64,000 nucleotides of DNA from Urophycis tenuis (GCA_036785325.1 JAXIVH010000024.1:6687322-6751321); one strand, 5' to 3'; positions 36,865-46,130 are shown, counted from the stretch's first letter. Numbers and translations: made by a program. The notes: generated from the sequence alone by a model not told the origin.

Positions 36865-38171
36865 TACGTACATACTATACATTATATGTATGTATAGAGG
36901 TATACCTAAGAGTAAAGATCTCCTGATTGTGCCCAGATTCGTCAAGACACGAGTCTGACCAATCACGTGCCTGCCCTGAAGAAGAGTTTGGAGCTATTCA
37001 TCTACCGCGTGAAGGCCATGCTGCTGCTGAACAACTGTCAGGAGGCTTTCTGGATGGGCAACCTGAAGAATCGCAACCTGAAGGTAACGCCCTCTCCTAT
37101 TAGCAGCCACTCACGTTAGCATTGTCGCTACATGGATGACGTCTACATGGCTGACGGAGACTCCATCACTGTATGTTCTGCAGGGCGAGGAGATCCTCTC
37201 TCAGCAGCACCAGGAAAGTGAAGACGAAGAGGTGGAGGATGAGGAACCACAGGAGCAAGCAGAGGATGAGGTGCTTCCACTGTTTGAATCACATGTAGTA
37301 TCACAATAACATACGCTTTTTCAAACGACCTCATGTAACGCAATGATTTCCATTGCTTTTATTGATAGAATTTTGCATAGTGTGTGTAAAGCATTTTGCA
37401 AATTTGCATAGATGTTTATGTTAATTGCATAGTTAAGGGCTAGCTGCTCATAGGAAGGGTTAGCTTTAACTGCTCATAGGAAGGGTTAGCTGCTCATAGG
37501 AAGGGTTAGGGTTAGCTGCTCATAGGAAGGGTTAGGGCTAGCTGCTCATAAAAAGAAACAGTTTCAAGGTCTGGCCAGCTGCCCTTCCATAAGGCTCCTT
37601 GTAACTTGCTAAGAGCCTTATCAGAGTGCAGCTTTTTGTAACTGGTGCAGCAGCTGTAGAGGTCAACTGTGAAACTGTAGAACTCACCTGATAAGATAAC
37701 CATACCATTGCTGTGCAAGCTAATAATTACTTGCTGATGCAGTTGAAGGGCAGTCATGTTTTACAAACAACAATCAGCTTTTGTATTGCCCTGTTTCAAT
37801 ACAATGTTAATTACAAGTAATGAACCTGGCACTTAGTCAGATATGTTGTATGCTAGCAATGGCAATTATCAAAACCAGCAATTAACCTAGCAATTGAAAT
37901 GCTTGAAACTTGTTCTGGTGACTTTCTTACTGTATTAGCAGCAATGAAATGTTTCAACTTCTTATGAAAAATGTACTCTTAGTAAGTCGCTTTGGATAGA
38001 AGTGTCTGCTAAATGGCCTCAATGTAAATGTAATGTAATGAAATGCTGCATTGTGTGATTGATAGTATTGTGTGCTTCTTCCAGGCCCAGGAGAGTGGTT
38101 CTGGAGAGCAGGACCAGGGGGGCAGCCAACCAGATGGAGGTCCTGATGACATCACAGATGATTCTGACTAA
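19577..38171 (+). CDS. fancd2: Fanconi anaemia group D2 protein (43 coding exons)
   Basis: FANCD2 pairs with FANCI and clamps DNA at interstrand crosslinks after monoubiquitination by FANCL/UBE2T. Coding exons: 19577-19649, 19740-19883, 19970-20037, 20121-20218, 20373-20433, 20540-20592, 20673-20751, 20890-21014, 21118-21205, 21306-21410, 21541-21641, 21735-21819, 22022-22057, 22458-22604, 22899-23033, 23401-23532, 24058-24165, 24259-24368, 24472-24526, 25913-26032, 27627-27700, 27890-28036, 28153-28253, 28468-28583, 29680-29788, 29895-29996, 30269-30354, 30449-30607, 30941-31051, 31638-31766, 31878-31996, 32187-32297, 32412-32542, 32614-32713, 33059-33181, 33298-33391, 33638-33709, 36044-36082, 36162-36236, 36676-36750, 36937-37083, 37184-37270, 38085-38171. 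They total 4317 nt, or 1438 aa; human has 1451. The acceptor lysine (human K561) is in VIRKQLSSTV, AAG at 24283-24285, residue 555. Conserved blocks include QLKWLDRVVD, SLPEILDDSQH, GILDYMDNLSPQQIR, KVFDSRPVLNVCLKYGRLF and EAFWMGNLKNR. The acidic tail ends DDITDDSD. The basic N-terminus (MMRKKRR) is a likely nuclear signal. No frame breaks. Confidence 0.97.
22158..22295. repeat. Teleost dispersed repeat fragment, fancd2 intron 13
   Basis: Contains ACATTTAGGGCATTTAGCAG, then GACGCTTTTATCC, CAACTTACAAAGAG and GTCATAAGAAGGTGAAACAT. The same sequence recurs at 63567-63720, and its complement forms the tails near 37985-38035 and 46100-46130. It is a high-copy fish repeat related to SINE tails. Confidence 0.75.
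24604..25912 (+). repeat. 24-bp minisatellite, about 54 copies, fancd2 intron 19
   Basis: The unit AACACTTACCCTGGGGTGCT plus AGCT alternates with AACCGTAACCCTGGGG variants. It opens with a telomere-like CTAACCCTAACCCTAACCCT (24609 on) and runs straight into the acceptor CCTGCAG of the next exon at 25913. Because 24 is divisible by 3 and the unit lacks stops, it yields a 415-codon frame of NxNPGVLA / NTYPGVLA octapeptides that is not a gene. Confidence 0.97.
26165..27580 (+). mobile_element. Decayed L2-type LINE, fancd2 intron 20
   Basis: Plus-strand fragments of an L2 reverse transcriptase ORF in several frames: NLRPISNLPFISKILEKTV at about 26530, TEVLLLGTKSTLAK at about 26690, then LDYCNSLLFGLPHKSL at about 26940 and HWLPVTHRITYKLLFT at about 27080. 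The 3' end has GTCCTTGAGTGACCTGAAAG and an (ATT)n tail near 27560-27580, typical of L2. The catalytic YADD region is deleted, so it is dead. Confidence 0.85.
27765..27860 (+). repeat. (CA)n microsatellite, fancd2 intron 21
   Basis: About 90 bp of CA dinucleotides with a few interruptions, filling most of a 189-bp intron. Confidence 0.95.
28609..29630. mobile_element. Non-autonomous DNA transposon with TGGGGCCTCATGTACAAAG ends
   Basis: The left end TGGGGCCTCATGTACAAAG (28609-28627) is matched by its exact inverse CTTTGTACATGAGGCCCCA (29612-29630). Subterminal ACGTACGCC and GTGCGTAC words resemble the ISL2EU/Harbinger group of fish elements. I see no clear target duplication. It lies in fancd2 intron 24 and carries a SINE inside. 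There is no transposase frame. Confidence 0.75.
29085..29156 (-). mobile_element. tRNA-derived SINE head (minus strand)
   Basis: On the minus strand, GGGCGGCATAGCTCAGTGGG (A box) and GGCGGTTCGATCCCCACC (B box) lie at tRNA-like spacing. The T-arm and acceptor stems do not pair, so this is a tRNA-derived SINE promoter, not a functional tRNA gene. Confidence 0.65.
31229..31594 (+). repeat. 21-bp minisatellite, about 17 copies, fancd2 intron 29
   Basis: The unit GTTGCAGGGTCAGGGTTAGG (or GTGAGG) plus T repeats from 31229 to 31594, telomere-like on one strand. It generates stop-free frames on both strands (QHLTLTL, DPATPNP, CRVRVRC patterns) that are artefacts. Each unit contains TTGCAGG, a potential cryptic acceptor. 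Confidence 0.95.
32714..32825 (+). repeat. (GT)n tract forming the fancd2 exon 34 donor
   Basis: Exon 34 ends CTCAG at 32713, and the intron begins with about 35 uninterrupted GT dinucleotides, then GC-interrupted repeats. The donor GTGTGT is thus the first unit of a microsatellite. Confidence 0.93.
34016..34230 (+). repeat. 15-bp minisatellite, about 14 copies, fancd2 intron 37
   Basis: The unit TGGCAGGCCTCTGGT (or CTGAT) repeats from 34016 to 34230. With a 15-bp period it leaves all frames open, giving WQASD and RPANQ artefact peptides. Confidence 0.95.
34321..35800 (-). mobile_element. 5'-truncated L2/CR1-group LINE in fancd2 intron 37
   Basis: The minus-strand frame 35659-34643 (extending upstream to about 35800 without a start) is a reverse transcriptase: FIDFSSAFNT (motif A), GAPQGCVLSPLL (B), FADDTTVVG (C), then the KTKEIVVDFRR and FLGVHISEDLSWN thumb blocks. 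The 3' UTR ends with a CAATAAAG signal and ATTCAAGATTCAAG-type tail at 34321-34345. The catalytic FADD is intact and the ORF is open, so it is relatively young, but the endonuclease half is missing. Exact clade (L2, CR1 or Rex1) is uncertain. Confidence 0.88.
36629..36675 (+). repeat. (GT)n tract forming a fancd2 acceptor
   Basis: About 21 GT units end in GTCAG, the acceptor of the exon at 36676. This is a second case of a GT repeat standing in for the polypyrimidine tract. A compound (TA)n/(CA)n tract follows in the next intron at 36765-36860. Confidence 0.92.
37437..37550 (+). repeat. TTAGGG-like short tandem repeat, fancd2 intron 42
   Basis: The words GGGTTAGCTGCTCATAGGAA repeat about four times. 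The rest of this 0.8-kb intron (37271-38084) ends in a SINE-tail-like GTAAGTCGCTTTGGATAGAA at 37982. Confidence 0.8.
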
Positions 38172-38767
38172 ATCTTTGGTTTGAATTCAGAGTTTGGGTT
38201 AGGAAATGGCAGTGCAGTTGGCACCACATGTTGCCAGAACATCTCAATTAACTCTGCAAAACAACTGTCAATCTGTTACAATGTGATCAAAAGTCATTAT
38301 GCATTGCAAGGTCATGTATACATTTTTCATGTTTCCATTGTGTGCCATTTTGTTAATAACAACATGTTACTGTAAAGTTACTGTAATGTTCTCGTGCAGA
38401 GTGTCGACTAAACACTGAGTTACACCACAGCCAATGAAGACAGAGTCGCAGTAAGCTTGACCTTTTACTGTTTTACTTCTTCATCGACAGATGGTGAAAA
38501 CTGCAAATAAAATAATACAAAAATATTGTGTCCATTTGTGACAAAACTTTACAAAACTAAACATCATGTTATGCATAGTTATGAATAACAATAGAAACTG
38601 TCCAATACTGAAATTAGCCATTCTGATTGACAATTGCATCGCTTTTTAGCTTGTACACAACTGCGACCCAATCGGCCCTAAACAACATATCAAACAGTTT
38701 TTCCAAACTAAATCCACCACAATATAACATCTTTAACATGTCCTCTAACATTCAAAGAACTCACGGC
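38172..38767 (+). other. fancd2 3' UTR and downstream spacer
   Basis: No coding signals. AATAAA at 38506-38511 is the likely fancd2 polyadenylation signal, 335 bp after the stop. Confidence 0.7.
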
Positions 38768-38805
38768 ATCAGCATCCACTTGGGGGCCCCCAAGTGGATG
38801 CTGAT
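38768..38805. repeat. Perfect 38-bp palindrome (19-bp arms, no spacer)
   Basis: ATCAGCATCCACTTGGGGG is followed at once by its exact reverse complement, centred at 38786/38787. It is flanked by non-coding sequence. Confidence 0.97.
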
Positions 38806-39149
38806 TGATTACGTTCCGATGCACACGTCGGCCATTCGTTCTACACAGGTAAACAGGAAGATCGCCGGAAGTGACTAAACCGGAAGTGACATTGTCGGAA
38901 AACTAAAATGGCGAAATAATATAAATGTTTACATTTGCTAATTTAAACTGTAAATTAATTATTTAAGAAATAAATGTAATAATATTAAATGCCTGGAGAG
39001 GCAACACAGTACTGTAAGACATTTCAGCCAGATGAAATATGGTTTGCTGTTTTATTGTTACTTGTTGTTACAGAAATCTACCAAAAATAAACCAGAAATT
39101 CCCTTTTTCTGTCAAAACCAAAAAAAAAAAAAAAAAAGGAAACAGGGTC

Positions 39150-39616
39150 GGTCGGTCCGGGTATCAAAGTATAATCCGTTTTTCTGTCAAAACGAAAAAA
39201 CGAAAAAACGGAAACACTGCCCTCTTTTCATTTTTTCGTTTTAAACCAAAAACGAAAAAACGGTTTTTGCTCTCAATGTCAAAAAACGAAAAAACGAAAA
39301 AAAACAAAATCAAATAACGGCCCAAATTTGTTTTTTGCAAATTCCCTTTTTCGTTTTTTGGTTCTCATTTATTAATATGACGGCGGACAGACCGAAGGCG
39401 GAAGTGGCACCTAACAACTTCAAAATAAAAGTAGCTACGCGCTAACTTATTATCATCCATAATACAGTACTAAAAAACCTTATTATCATACACTATTATA
39501 GTATATATAATACACTATTATATATACTACCGTTCTCTTCCCACACCCATGTACGCTATGCATTTATTTTAGTCAAGTGAAACTATAACAGCTGGTTGTT
39601 TGGGAGAACGTGATAC

Positions 39617-39682
<66 letters not shown>

Positions 39683-40880
39683 TTAGCTGAGTGTGTGAAT
39701 GCACATTGTGGAAAAGTTTTTCCAGAATTACATTCCCTGCCTAAACTATGCCTAATCTTTAAGATCATTAATGGGAAGGCTCCCCCACTGCACTTTTAAA
39801 CAGCAGAAGTCACATAGCAGCAGAACCACAAGGTCTGCCTTAAGAGTGGACTGTGCAGTCCCTCTTAGGTCCAGTTCCTTTGACCAATTATGCTTTTCTG
39901 TGAGAGCCTCTCAACTGTGAAACTCACACCATACATTCACACACCATCTTAAGTACTGGCTTTTGAGCATACAAGAATGTGAGCACCTCTCATAATACAT
40001 TAATGTTTGTCTGCACCTTAGCTGTGCTGTAACCCATGGCGTATGTATTGTAACGACCCTGGGACGTTTGGGTGGTTTGTTGCATTGTATTGCATTGCAT
40101 TGTGTTTTGTTGTCCGTTGTGCCAGTTCTGGGCACATGTACAGTAATGTGCTACTTCGATCAGTGTGGGGGGGCTTGCGCGTTGAAGGGACCGGGGGGTG
40201 ACGGGGGGGTGGCCCGGGTTACCGGTTTGTGGTGGTTTTTTGGGGGATTGATGCTGTAGGAGCCATGAAGGTGTGTATCATGATGAAGTGTAAATAGATT
40301 ACAGAATAGAATTTCATGGTTTATATTTGGGTTATTTGGGTTGTTATATTTTTTGTTGTTGTTTATTTTTCATATCACAGTAATTGGGTCAGGGGATATG
40401 GGCGGTAACATCTCGTTAATACAATCACCGATGCACCTGCCGGCGGCAGGTAACAAGGAAAGAGAGGGTGAGAGACTGGGAGGCCGTATTTTTTGTTGAC
40501 CGCTGTTTTGCTTTTGATCGCTGTGATTGATTTCGTTTCATACTTTCAGTAGGCCCTACGTTATAATCAGTTGTTCGACTTCTTTAATAAAAACTGTAAA
40601 CGCATTTTTTGATCTCAGCGAATGCTTTGTTTGTACAGCGTGTCAGACAATCAGCAAACACCCTAACCCTCAGCCTCTCAGCGACCGCTTTGTTTTTGAA
40701 ACCAGTCGCTACAGATGCTGTTGGTTACGTGTTTCAGGGACCTGGTGTTGGCAGCAATAAAGTTGGTTCAAGCATTAATGACTGGATATCCTTATGTCAC
40801 CGGCGAGGTCATTACAGTATGATAGATAGATGGATAGATGGCTACGTTATTGATCCCCAAAAGGTTGTATGGCAGTGGCG
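39150..40880 (+). repeat. Inverted duplication, copy A (interrupted by a solo LTR)
   Basis: Blocks at 39150-40048 and 40817-40880 match 44365-43485 read on the opposite strand. Shared landmarks include GGGTATCAAAGTATAATCC, GACCGAAGGCGGAAGTG, GTTTGGGAGAACGTG, GGGAAGGCTCCCCCACT, CATAATACATTAATGTTTGT and ATTGATCCCC. It begins with poly-A/TTTTCG simple sequence and carries an (ATT)n tract at 39621-39681. Confidence 0.88.
40049..40816 (+). mobile_element. Solo LTR of an LTR retrotransposon
   Basis: This 768-bp segment begins TGTAACGACC and ends GGTCATTACA (TG...CA ends with short inverted repeats). It is flanked by GTAT on both sides (40045-40048 and 40817-40820). The inverted copy at about 43538-43545 lacks it and reads straight through the target, which confirms the boundaries. 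It holds an AATAAA at about 40586 and no protein-coding frame. The order (Gypsy, BEL or Copia) cannot be set from the LTR alone. Confidence 0.88.
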
Positions 40881-40927
40881 AGCGGTGACCTTTTACTGTG
40901 GTCATGCTGAAGTGTCAATACCATGCG

Positions 40928-41795
40928 CAAGGCCGCTTTAATGCACGGGCTTACCTGGGCTGAAGCCCAGGGGCCTCCCATGTTCACGATCACGATGAGC
41001 TGAAAATTTCTTATTGTTTTGTAACTTGTCAGGTTTTCTGTCAATCACTCTAATCGCACGTTACGTGGCTGCTGATTGATCCAAATGAGGAGTGACCCAC
41101 GTGGCCCCATAGCCTATGGCACGTGGGCTCACCTATCAGAATGTCTGCAGTTAGTTTGGGGGTGGGGGGTGTCGGGTGTCCGGTGTCCCTTTTTGATTGA
41201 CTGACAGTAGGCTAAGCGGAAAATGTCGGGGAGGACGCACGGGAGCACGTTTGAGAGTGGTGCCCAAAAAAGGAAAAAAAAATTATAAAGGAGTTGCGCG
41301 AAAAGGAGCTACTAAAGAGTACCCCTAAGATCACTGGATTTTTTAAACCAGCGGCTGCTGACAATGGACCCAGCAGCGGAGGAAGCCCGCTACGTCACAC
41401 AAGCGAAGGAGCGGAGGAGGCTCACTAAACTCCGTAACGGAGAGTGTGTGCCCAGAGAATGGCTCTGTTATTCACCATCGGCGGGTAGTGTGTTTTGTTT
41501 TGCATGCAAAATGTTTGTTTTATAATCACCACAAGTTGCTGTGTGTGGTTGTTAAATAAAGTGGCTTGTGTTTAAGTTCAAGTGGGCTCAGTGATATGTT
41601 AATAACAACATTATGGTGTTTTTTGGCTCAAAGAGGGAAATCTCACTGTTGTATGTCTCGAAAGAAAGTAATGCATTTTGTGATGTAGATGACCACGATA
41701 TTACACTTTTTTTTTAATGAAAATGTTAAAATGAGACTCTATAAATCGAGGGGATGGGGGGCCTACCAAACCTCTCAGCCCCGGGGGCGGCCCTG
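40928..41795 (+). mobile_element. 868-bp hAT element with transposase N-terminal remnant
   Basis: The ends CAAGGCCGC and GCGGCCCTG are inverted repeats with one mismatch, and the flanks are identical 8-mers, ACCATGCG (40920-40927 and 41796-41803). Inside, about 41223-41440 carries the start of a frame (SGRTHGSTFESGAQKRKKK, then LREKELLKSTPKITGFFKP) resembling the N-terminus of ZMYM1-like hAT transposases. It is broken by frameshift, and the rest of the transposase is deleted. Confidence 0.87.
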
Positions 41796-42311
41796 ACCAT
41801 GCGCGCCCGTAAGGGGGGTATTTATTTATAAATAAAAAAAATATAATATGGTTTTAACTACTATATCAACTCGATTTGACACTCTCACACTCACACTTGC
41901 CCCATGTTACCAACAACAATGTGTTGGAATTTACAGTGTATGTAGGCTAAATGAAAGCAGAAATATTCAGCACTGACATGACGCTTGATGCGCCCACCTA
42001 ATGTAACCAGCGTGGTCAATCAAATGACAAGTCTCAAACAAGTTCAAACAAGTCAGTTTTGCGCATGCGCGTTGGCAGATAAGCTGCTTCATTGACAGCT
42101 TTTTTGCCATTCAAAATGCTCACCTACAGTAAACAGTCTCTAGCAGTAACTGTACTACTCGGTGTCACAGTGCGCATGCGCGAAACAAGCTGTCAGCTTT
42201 CCAGCTTTGCGCAAGCAAAATCTTGCAAGCAAGATTTAAGTGAATATTGACATGAGGATACTGATGAACAAATTGTTGTGATTTTGCTGGCAATTTTCAT
42301 GAATCTTGCAG

Positions 42312-42502
42312 ATCCAATGAAGCAGCCTGTGGTCTACTCATGCTGCCGCAGCCTCGTCGGTTGCAAGCTCTGCATTGACCAGTGGGTGCTCCACGAGCCC
42401 AGCTGCCCCAAGTGCCGCGATGCAGAGTTTGTCGCCAAAATGTTTCAGATCACGGGAATGGAGGAGACCATTGGAATCCTCAGAGACACTATTCGTGATT
42501 AG
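42312..42502 (+). pseudogene. RING-like orphan exon
   Basis: After an acceptor-like CTTGCAG, an open frame of about 63 codons to TAG at 42500-42502 reads DPMKQPVVYSCCRSLVGCKLCIDQW...CPKCRD...ITGMEETIGILRDTIRD. The spacing C-C...C-x2-C...C-x2-C resembles the second half of a RING or U-box-like zinc domain. GC content and codon use look coding, unlike the AT-rich flanks. No upstream exon with the first zinc ligands is recognisable. It could be the last exon of a transposon-borne or retro-copied gene. Function unknown. Confidence 0.45.
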
Positions 42503-42639
42503 TTATCACTTATTTTGTTTTGTTTTCTTTTAGTTGTTACTTTTTTATATAGGCATATAGGTTATTGTATATAGTATTATTGTATATAGTGGTTTATTAT
42601 ACACCCTCTGGTGCAACCTAGACACATCATCAGTGATGT

Positions 42640-43105
42640 AACCTGAGGTCATCGGGTGTTTCAGGTCTCAACATCAGACACCCTTGCCCAGGCGACCCAG
42701 CCGGGGGTGATCAGGCTTGTGTCTAGGTAGCTTGTGTGGCCCACGGATCACCCCTCCTGATCCACAGCCATCTTGTTGCCTTCTCATTAGTATCAGTGGT
42801 GTTTTTGATGGCTTTCTTGCTGTGCAGTTCCCTTATTCCCAACAACTTGAGGGCCCTGCAGAGTGACTGGCCTGCAAACCCTCGGCATCCAACCTCAATG
42901 GGGCTGCACCGAGTCTTCCATCCGCTGCGCCGGCATTCGCCTGCCAGCTCCTCATACTTGGCCCTCTTCCTCTCAAATGCCTCCTCCATCCGGTCTTCCC
43001 AGGGCACAGTCAACTCCAGCAGTATCACCTGCCTTGTTGATTCTGACATGAGAACCAAGTCTGGCCTAAGTGTGGTCACTGCGATGGTCTCTGGGAATTT
43101 AAGCT
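42640..43105 (-). mobile_element. LINE C-terminal fragment with restriction-like endonuclease motif
   Basis: The minus-strand frame 43079-42723 reads TLRPDLVLMSESTRQVILLE, LTVPWEDRMEEAFERKRAKY and then SPIEVGCRGFAGQSL, ending RWLWIRRGDPW. PD followed about 15 residues later by E, with downstream Lys, fits the PD-(D/E)xK-type endonuclease found at the C-terminus of R2/NeSL/Hero-type LINEs. The reverse transcriptase is absent. A perfect hairpin sits at its 5' boundary. Confidence 0.6.
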
Positions 43106-43149
43106 CTTCTGTTGGGGTCTGGCAAGCAGGTGCCAGACCCCAACAGAAG
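43106..43149. repeat. Perfect hairpin, 19-bp arms, 6-bp loop
   Basis: CTTCTGTTGGGGTCTGGCA, loop AGCAGG, then the exact reverse complement. It marks the 5' edge of the minus-strand LINE fragment. Confidence 0.96.
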
Positions 43150-43484
43150 TCATAACTTCACAAGTTCTCATTTCCAATGATTATTAACACTATAATTGTG
43201 ATTTGAAGCCGTGTCAGTCTTGACTGTGCGTGATGGGGATGCTCTTTGTTTAATTTTCATTCCATTTATTTATTTAAAGGACAGTGCACATTAATCAACA
43301 TTTCTGTAAATGTGCCAGTGTTAGCCAGCAGGCTAAGTTTCAACTGTAGTCCTTCGGCAAGAGGTTATACTAGGCACATGGTGGTAAAAAAGAACATTTT
43401 AAATCACACGGCAATTGATATACAACAATAAAACATAATGCCATATGACTGGCTCCATTAAAACATAAGACATATAACCATACA

Positions 43485-44365
43485 GCCATACAACCCTTAG
43501 GGGATCAATAACGTAACCATCCATCCATCTATCTATCATACATACGCCATGGGTTACAGCACAGCTAAAGTATAGGGGGCAGACAAACATTAATGTATTA
43601 TGAGAGGTGCTCACATCTTGTACTTAAGATGGTGTGTGGATGTATGGTTTGAGGTGGAGTTCCACCGTTTAGAGGCTCTCACTGAAAAGCATAATTGGCC
43701 AAAGGAACTGGACAAAGAGGAGTCCACTCTTAAGGCAGACCTTGTGGTTCTGCTGCTAGGTGACTTCTACTGTTTAAAAGTGCAGAGTGGTGGGGGAGCC
43801 TTCCCATTAATGATCTTAAAGATTAGGCATAGTTTAGGCAGGGAATGTAATTCGGGAAAACGTTTTCCACAATGTGCATTCACACAATCAGCTAAAATAA
43901 TAATAATACTTATGTTTCATGTTCTCCCAAACAACCAGCTGTTATAGTTTGACGCTGTTCAGTTGACTAAAATAAATGTGTACCATACATGGGTGTGGAA
44001 AGAGAACGGTAGTATATATAATAGTGTATTATATATACTATAATAGTGTATGATAATAAGGTATGTTTTTAACTGTATTATGCATGATAATAAGTTAGCG
44101 CGCTACTTTTATTTTGAAGTTGTTACATGTCACTTCCGCCTTCGGTCTATACAAATGAGAACTAAAAAAAGAAAAAGGGAATTTGCAAAAACCAAATTTG
44201 GGACGTTATTTGATTTTGGTTTTTTGTTTTTTTGTTTTTTTGATACTGAGAGTAAAAACCGTTTTTTCGTTTTTGGTTTAAAACGAAAAAAGGAAAACAG
44301 GGCAGTGTTTTCGTTTTTTCGTTTTGACAGAAAAACGGATTATACTTTGATACCCTGACCGATTC
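43485..44365 (-). repeat. Inverted duplication, copy B
   Basis: Reverse-orientation partner of 39150-40880 with many point differences and a much shorter (ATT)n tract (43898-43910, against about 20 units in copy A). The inner edge contains a LINE-tail-like GGGGATCAATAACGTAACCA and (ATCT)n run. It keeps the empty target site of the solo LTR. Confidence 0.88.
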
Positions 44366-44946
44366 ATTACCTATAACACATTTTCTCATGTTCATACGCC
44401 ATCTATCACGCTTAAAATGTCTTTAAATCTTCTAAAAAGAAGAGAAGAAAACTGAATGAATTCCGTTAATCAGTGTCGTTCTATTGCGCAATGGGTAAAT
44501 CTAACACAGGAGGGAGTTGTTTATCTGAAAAGAAAACCCGTTGTGAATTAATAATTGTAATAAACGAGAAGAAGAACGTGTAAAATTTTTTAATCGCATG
44601 GTATTTCACTGCATACATAGTATTTTGGTTTATTGGTTAAACTACCAAACTTCTACAATGTGTATTGCGGGAAGCCCCCCCTCCGTTCACACAGAGTGGT
44701 TTAATCGGGAAGTGTTTGGGGAAATCAACAATCATCTGTTTTCTAACATCTCTGAAGATCTCCTAACACCTCTTAACATCTCTTAACACCCCTGAACACC
44801 TCTTACTATCACTGAACACCTCTTCACATCTGTCCATGTAATCTTGACAGTACACATGTACACTAGGTCAGATCTCCTAAATAGATAGTGGTCTTTCATT
44901 AGTCCAGGTTACTCTGTTTGGTCATTGGCAGCACCGTTGAGACACA

Positions 44947-45204
44947 ATGTCTGATTTCATCATTTTACTTCTGATATTCATTCTCGTTGTGTGCTTGGTT
45001 GTGACGGTGGTGGGATTCGTCATGTACTCCGGGCTTCTCGCTGAAGTCGTTATTAAGACAGGACCACCACCGATCAGAAGTGTTCTGATTGCCTACAAGT
45101 TCAAAGAGGGCTCATACAAGGAGTGTGGCCCAGGCTACACGGAGACATGCAGCATCGGACCCAAGCTCAGAAGCATCGCCATCTTCTACGATGACCCCAA
45201 GCAG
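44947..45204 (+). CDS. tex264: TEX264 first coding exon (partial gene)
   Basis: TEX264 is a single-pass ER protein with a GyrI-like cytosolic domain that acts as a major ER-phagy receptor. This exon encodes the first 86 residues: a hydrophobic N-terminal membrane segment (MSDFIILLLIFILVVCLVVT), then GYSGLLA-like YSGLLAEV, PPIRSVLIAYKFKEGSYKE, CSIGPKLRSIAIFYDDP, matching the family from residue 1. It ends at a good donor, CAG/GTGAGA, in phase 0. The GyrI-like core, the disordered region and the LC3-interacting motif should follow, but no later exon is recognisable through 64000. Fish may carry two paralogues, and which one this is cannot be told. Confidence 0.9.
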
Positions 45205-45966
45205 GTGAGACCTCAAACACGTGAGAACCCAAGCAGGTGATACCGTTTTAATTGGTTCTGTTGTTGGAAAGAAAGGACACTGGATTCACGTGTTCACGTG
45301 GTTCTAGAGGTGGGCCATGTGAGTGACTGGCAGAAGGACTGTGTGTGCGCAGGCTCCTTCCTATAAGCCATATGAACACCTATATTCTTGCATGGGATCA
45401 TTGAAATAAATGCGTCCCTCTATAATGTATGTGCAGTGCACAAGAGCCCATAGACTCTAGGTCGTGTCTCTAACTGGCGTACACCCAAGTATTAAATCCA
45501 TCCCATTCGTTTCGCATATGTCTTTAAAAGATAAATGATAGTTAAGAACCTTCTTGAATGTTGAATCATGTCAGCTGTTCATTGCCACGTTGCACTTTGT
45601 TATTTTCCCCTTCTGTCATTTCCCCTCTTGGGTTTCCATTGGCATCAGACTGCATCAGACCCACTGACTAACAAGACATTTTCCAGGAAAGGCCAAGTCG
45701 CTCCCTTCAAGCATTGGCTTGTTCCACGAATCCTTGTTTCAATGCATGAAATTAGTGTGCTTAATTTGAAGCAGAAAGAGATTCTTGTATTGGAGGAAAG
45801 CATTGATAAATTGATTATTCTTTAGATATCTGGTCAAGTCCTTCCTCTTGTTCTAGCACATGAGTTGTTTAGTCAATACGCTGTGTCTTCTTGTTAGATG
45901 AGAAGGTTTTGTCCAGCAGATGAGGGTAGATGTCCCCCAAATCCTGTTAATTCCCCAATAAACCCT

Positions 45967-46130
45967 TTGCGGCAGTAGCTCAGTGGGGTGGAGCGGGTGG
46001 ACAGAGCAGGTCGTCCACTAACTGTAGGGTCAGCGGTTCGATCCCCTTGATCCCCCTCCTCCAACTGTCCTCATGTCGAACCCCACGAATTTACTGATTG
46101 TAAGTCGCTTTGGAAAAAAGCGTCTGCTAC
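45967..46130 (+). mobile_element. tRNA-derived SINE
   Basis: A-box-like TAGCTCAGTGGGGTGG and B-box-like GCGGTTCGATCCCC occur at tRNA spacing, then a tail GTAAGTCGCTTTGG with AAGCGTCTGCT, the tail shared by teleost SINEs. It is short and plus-strand. Confidence 0.8.
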
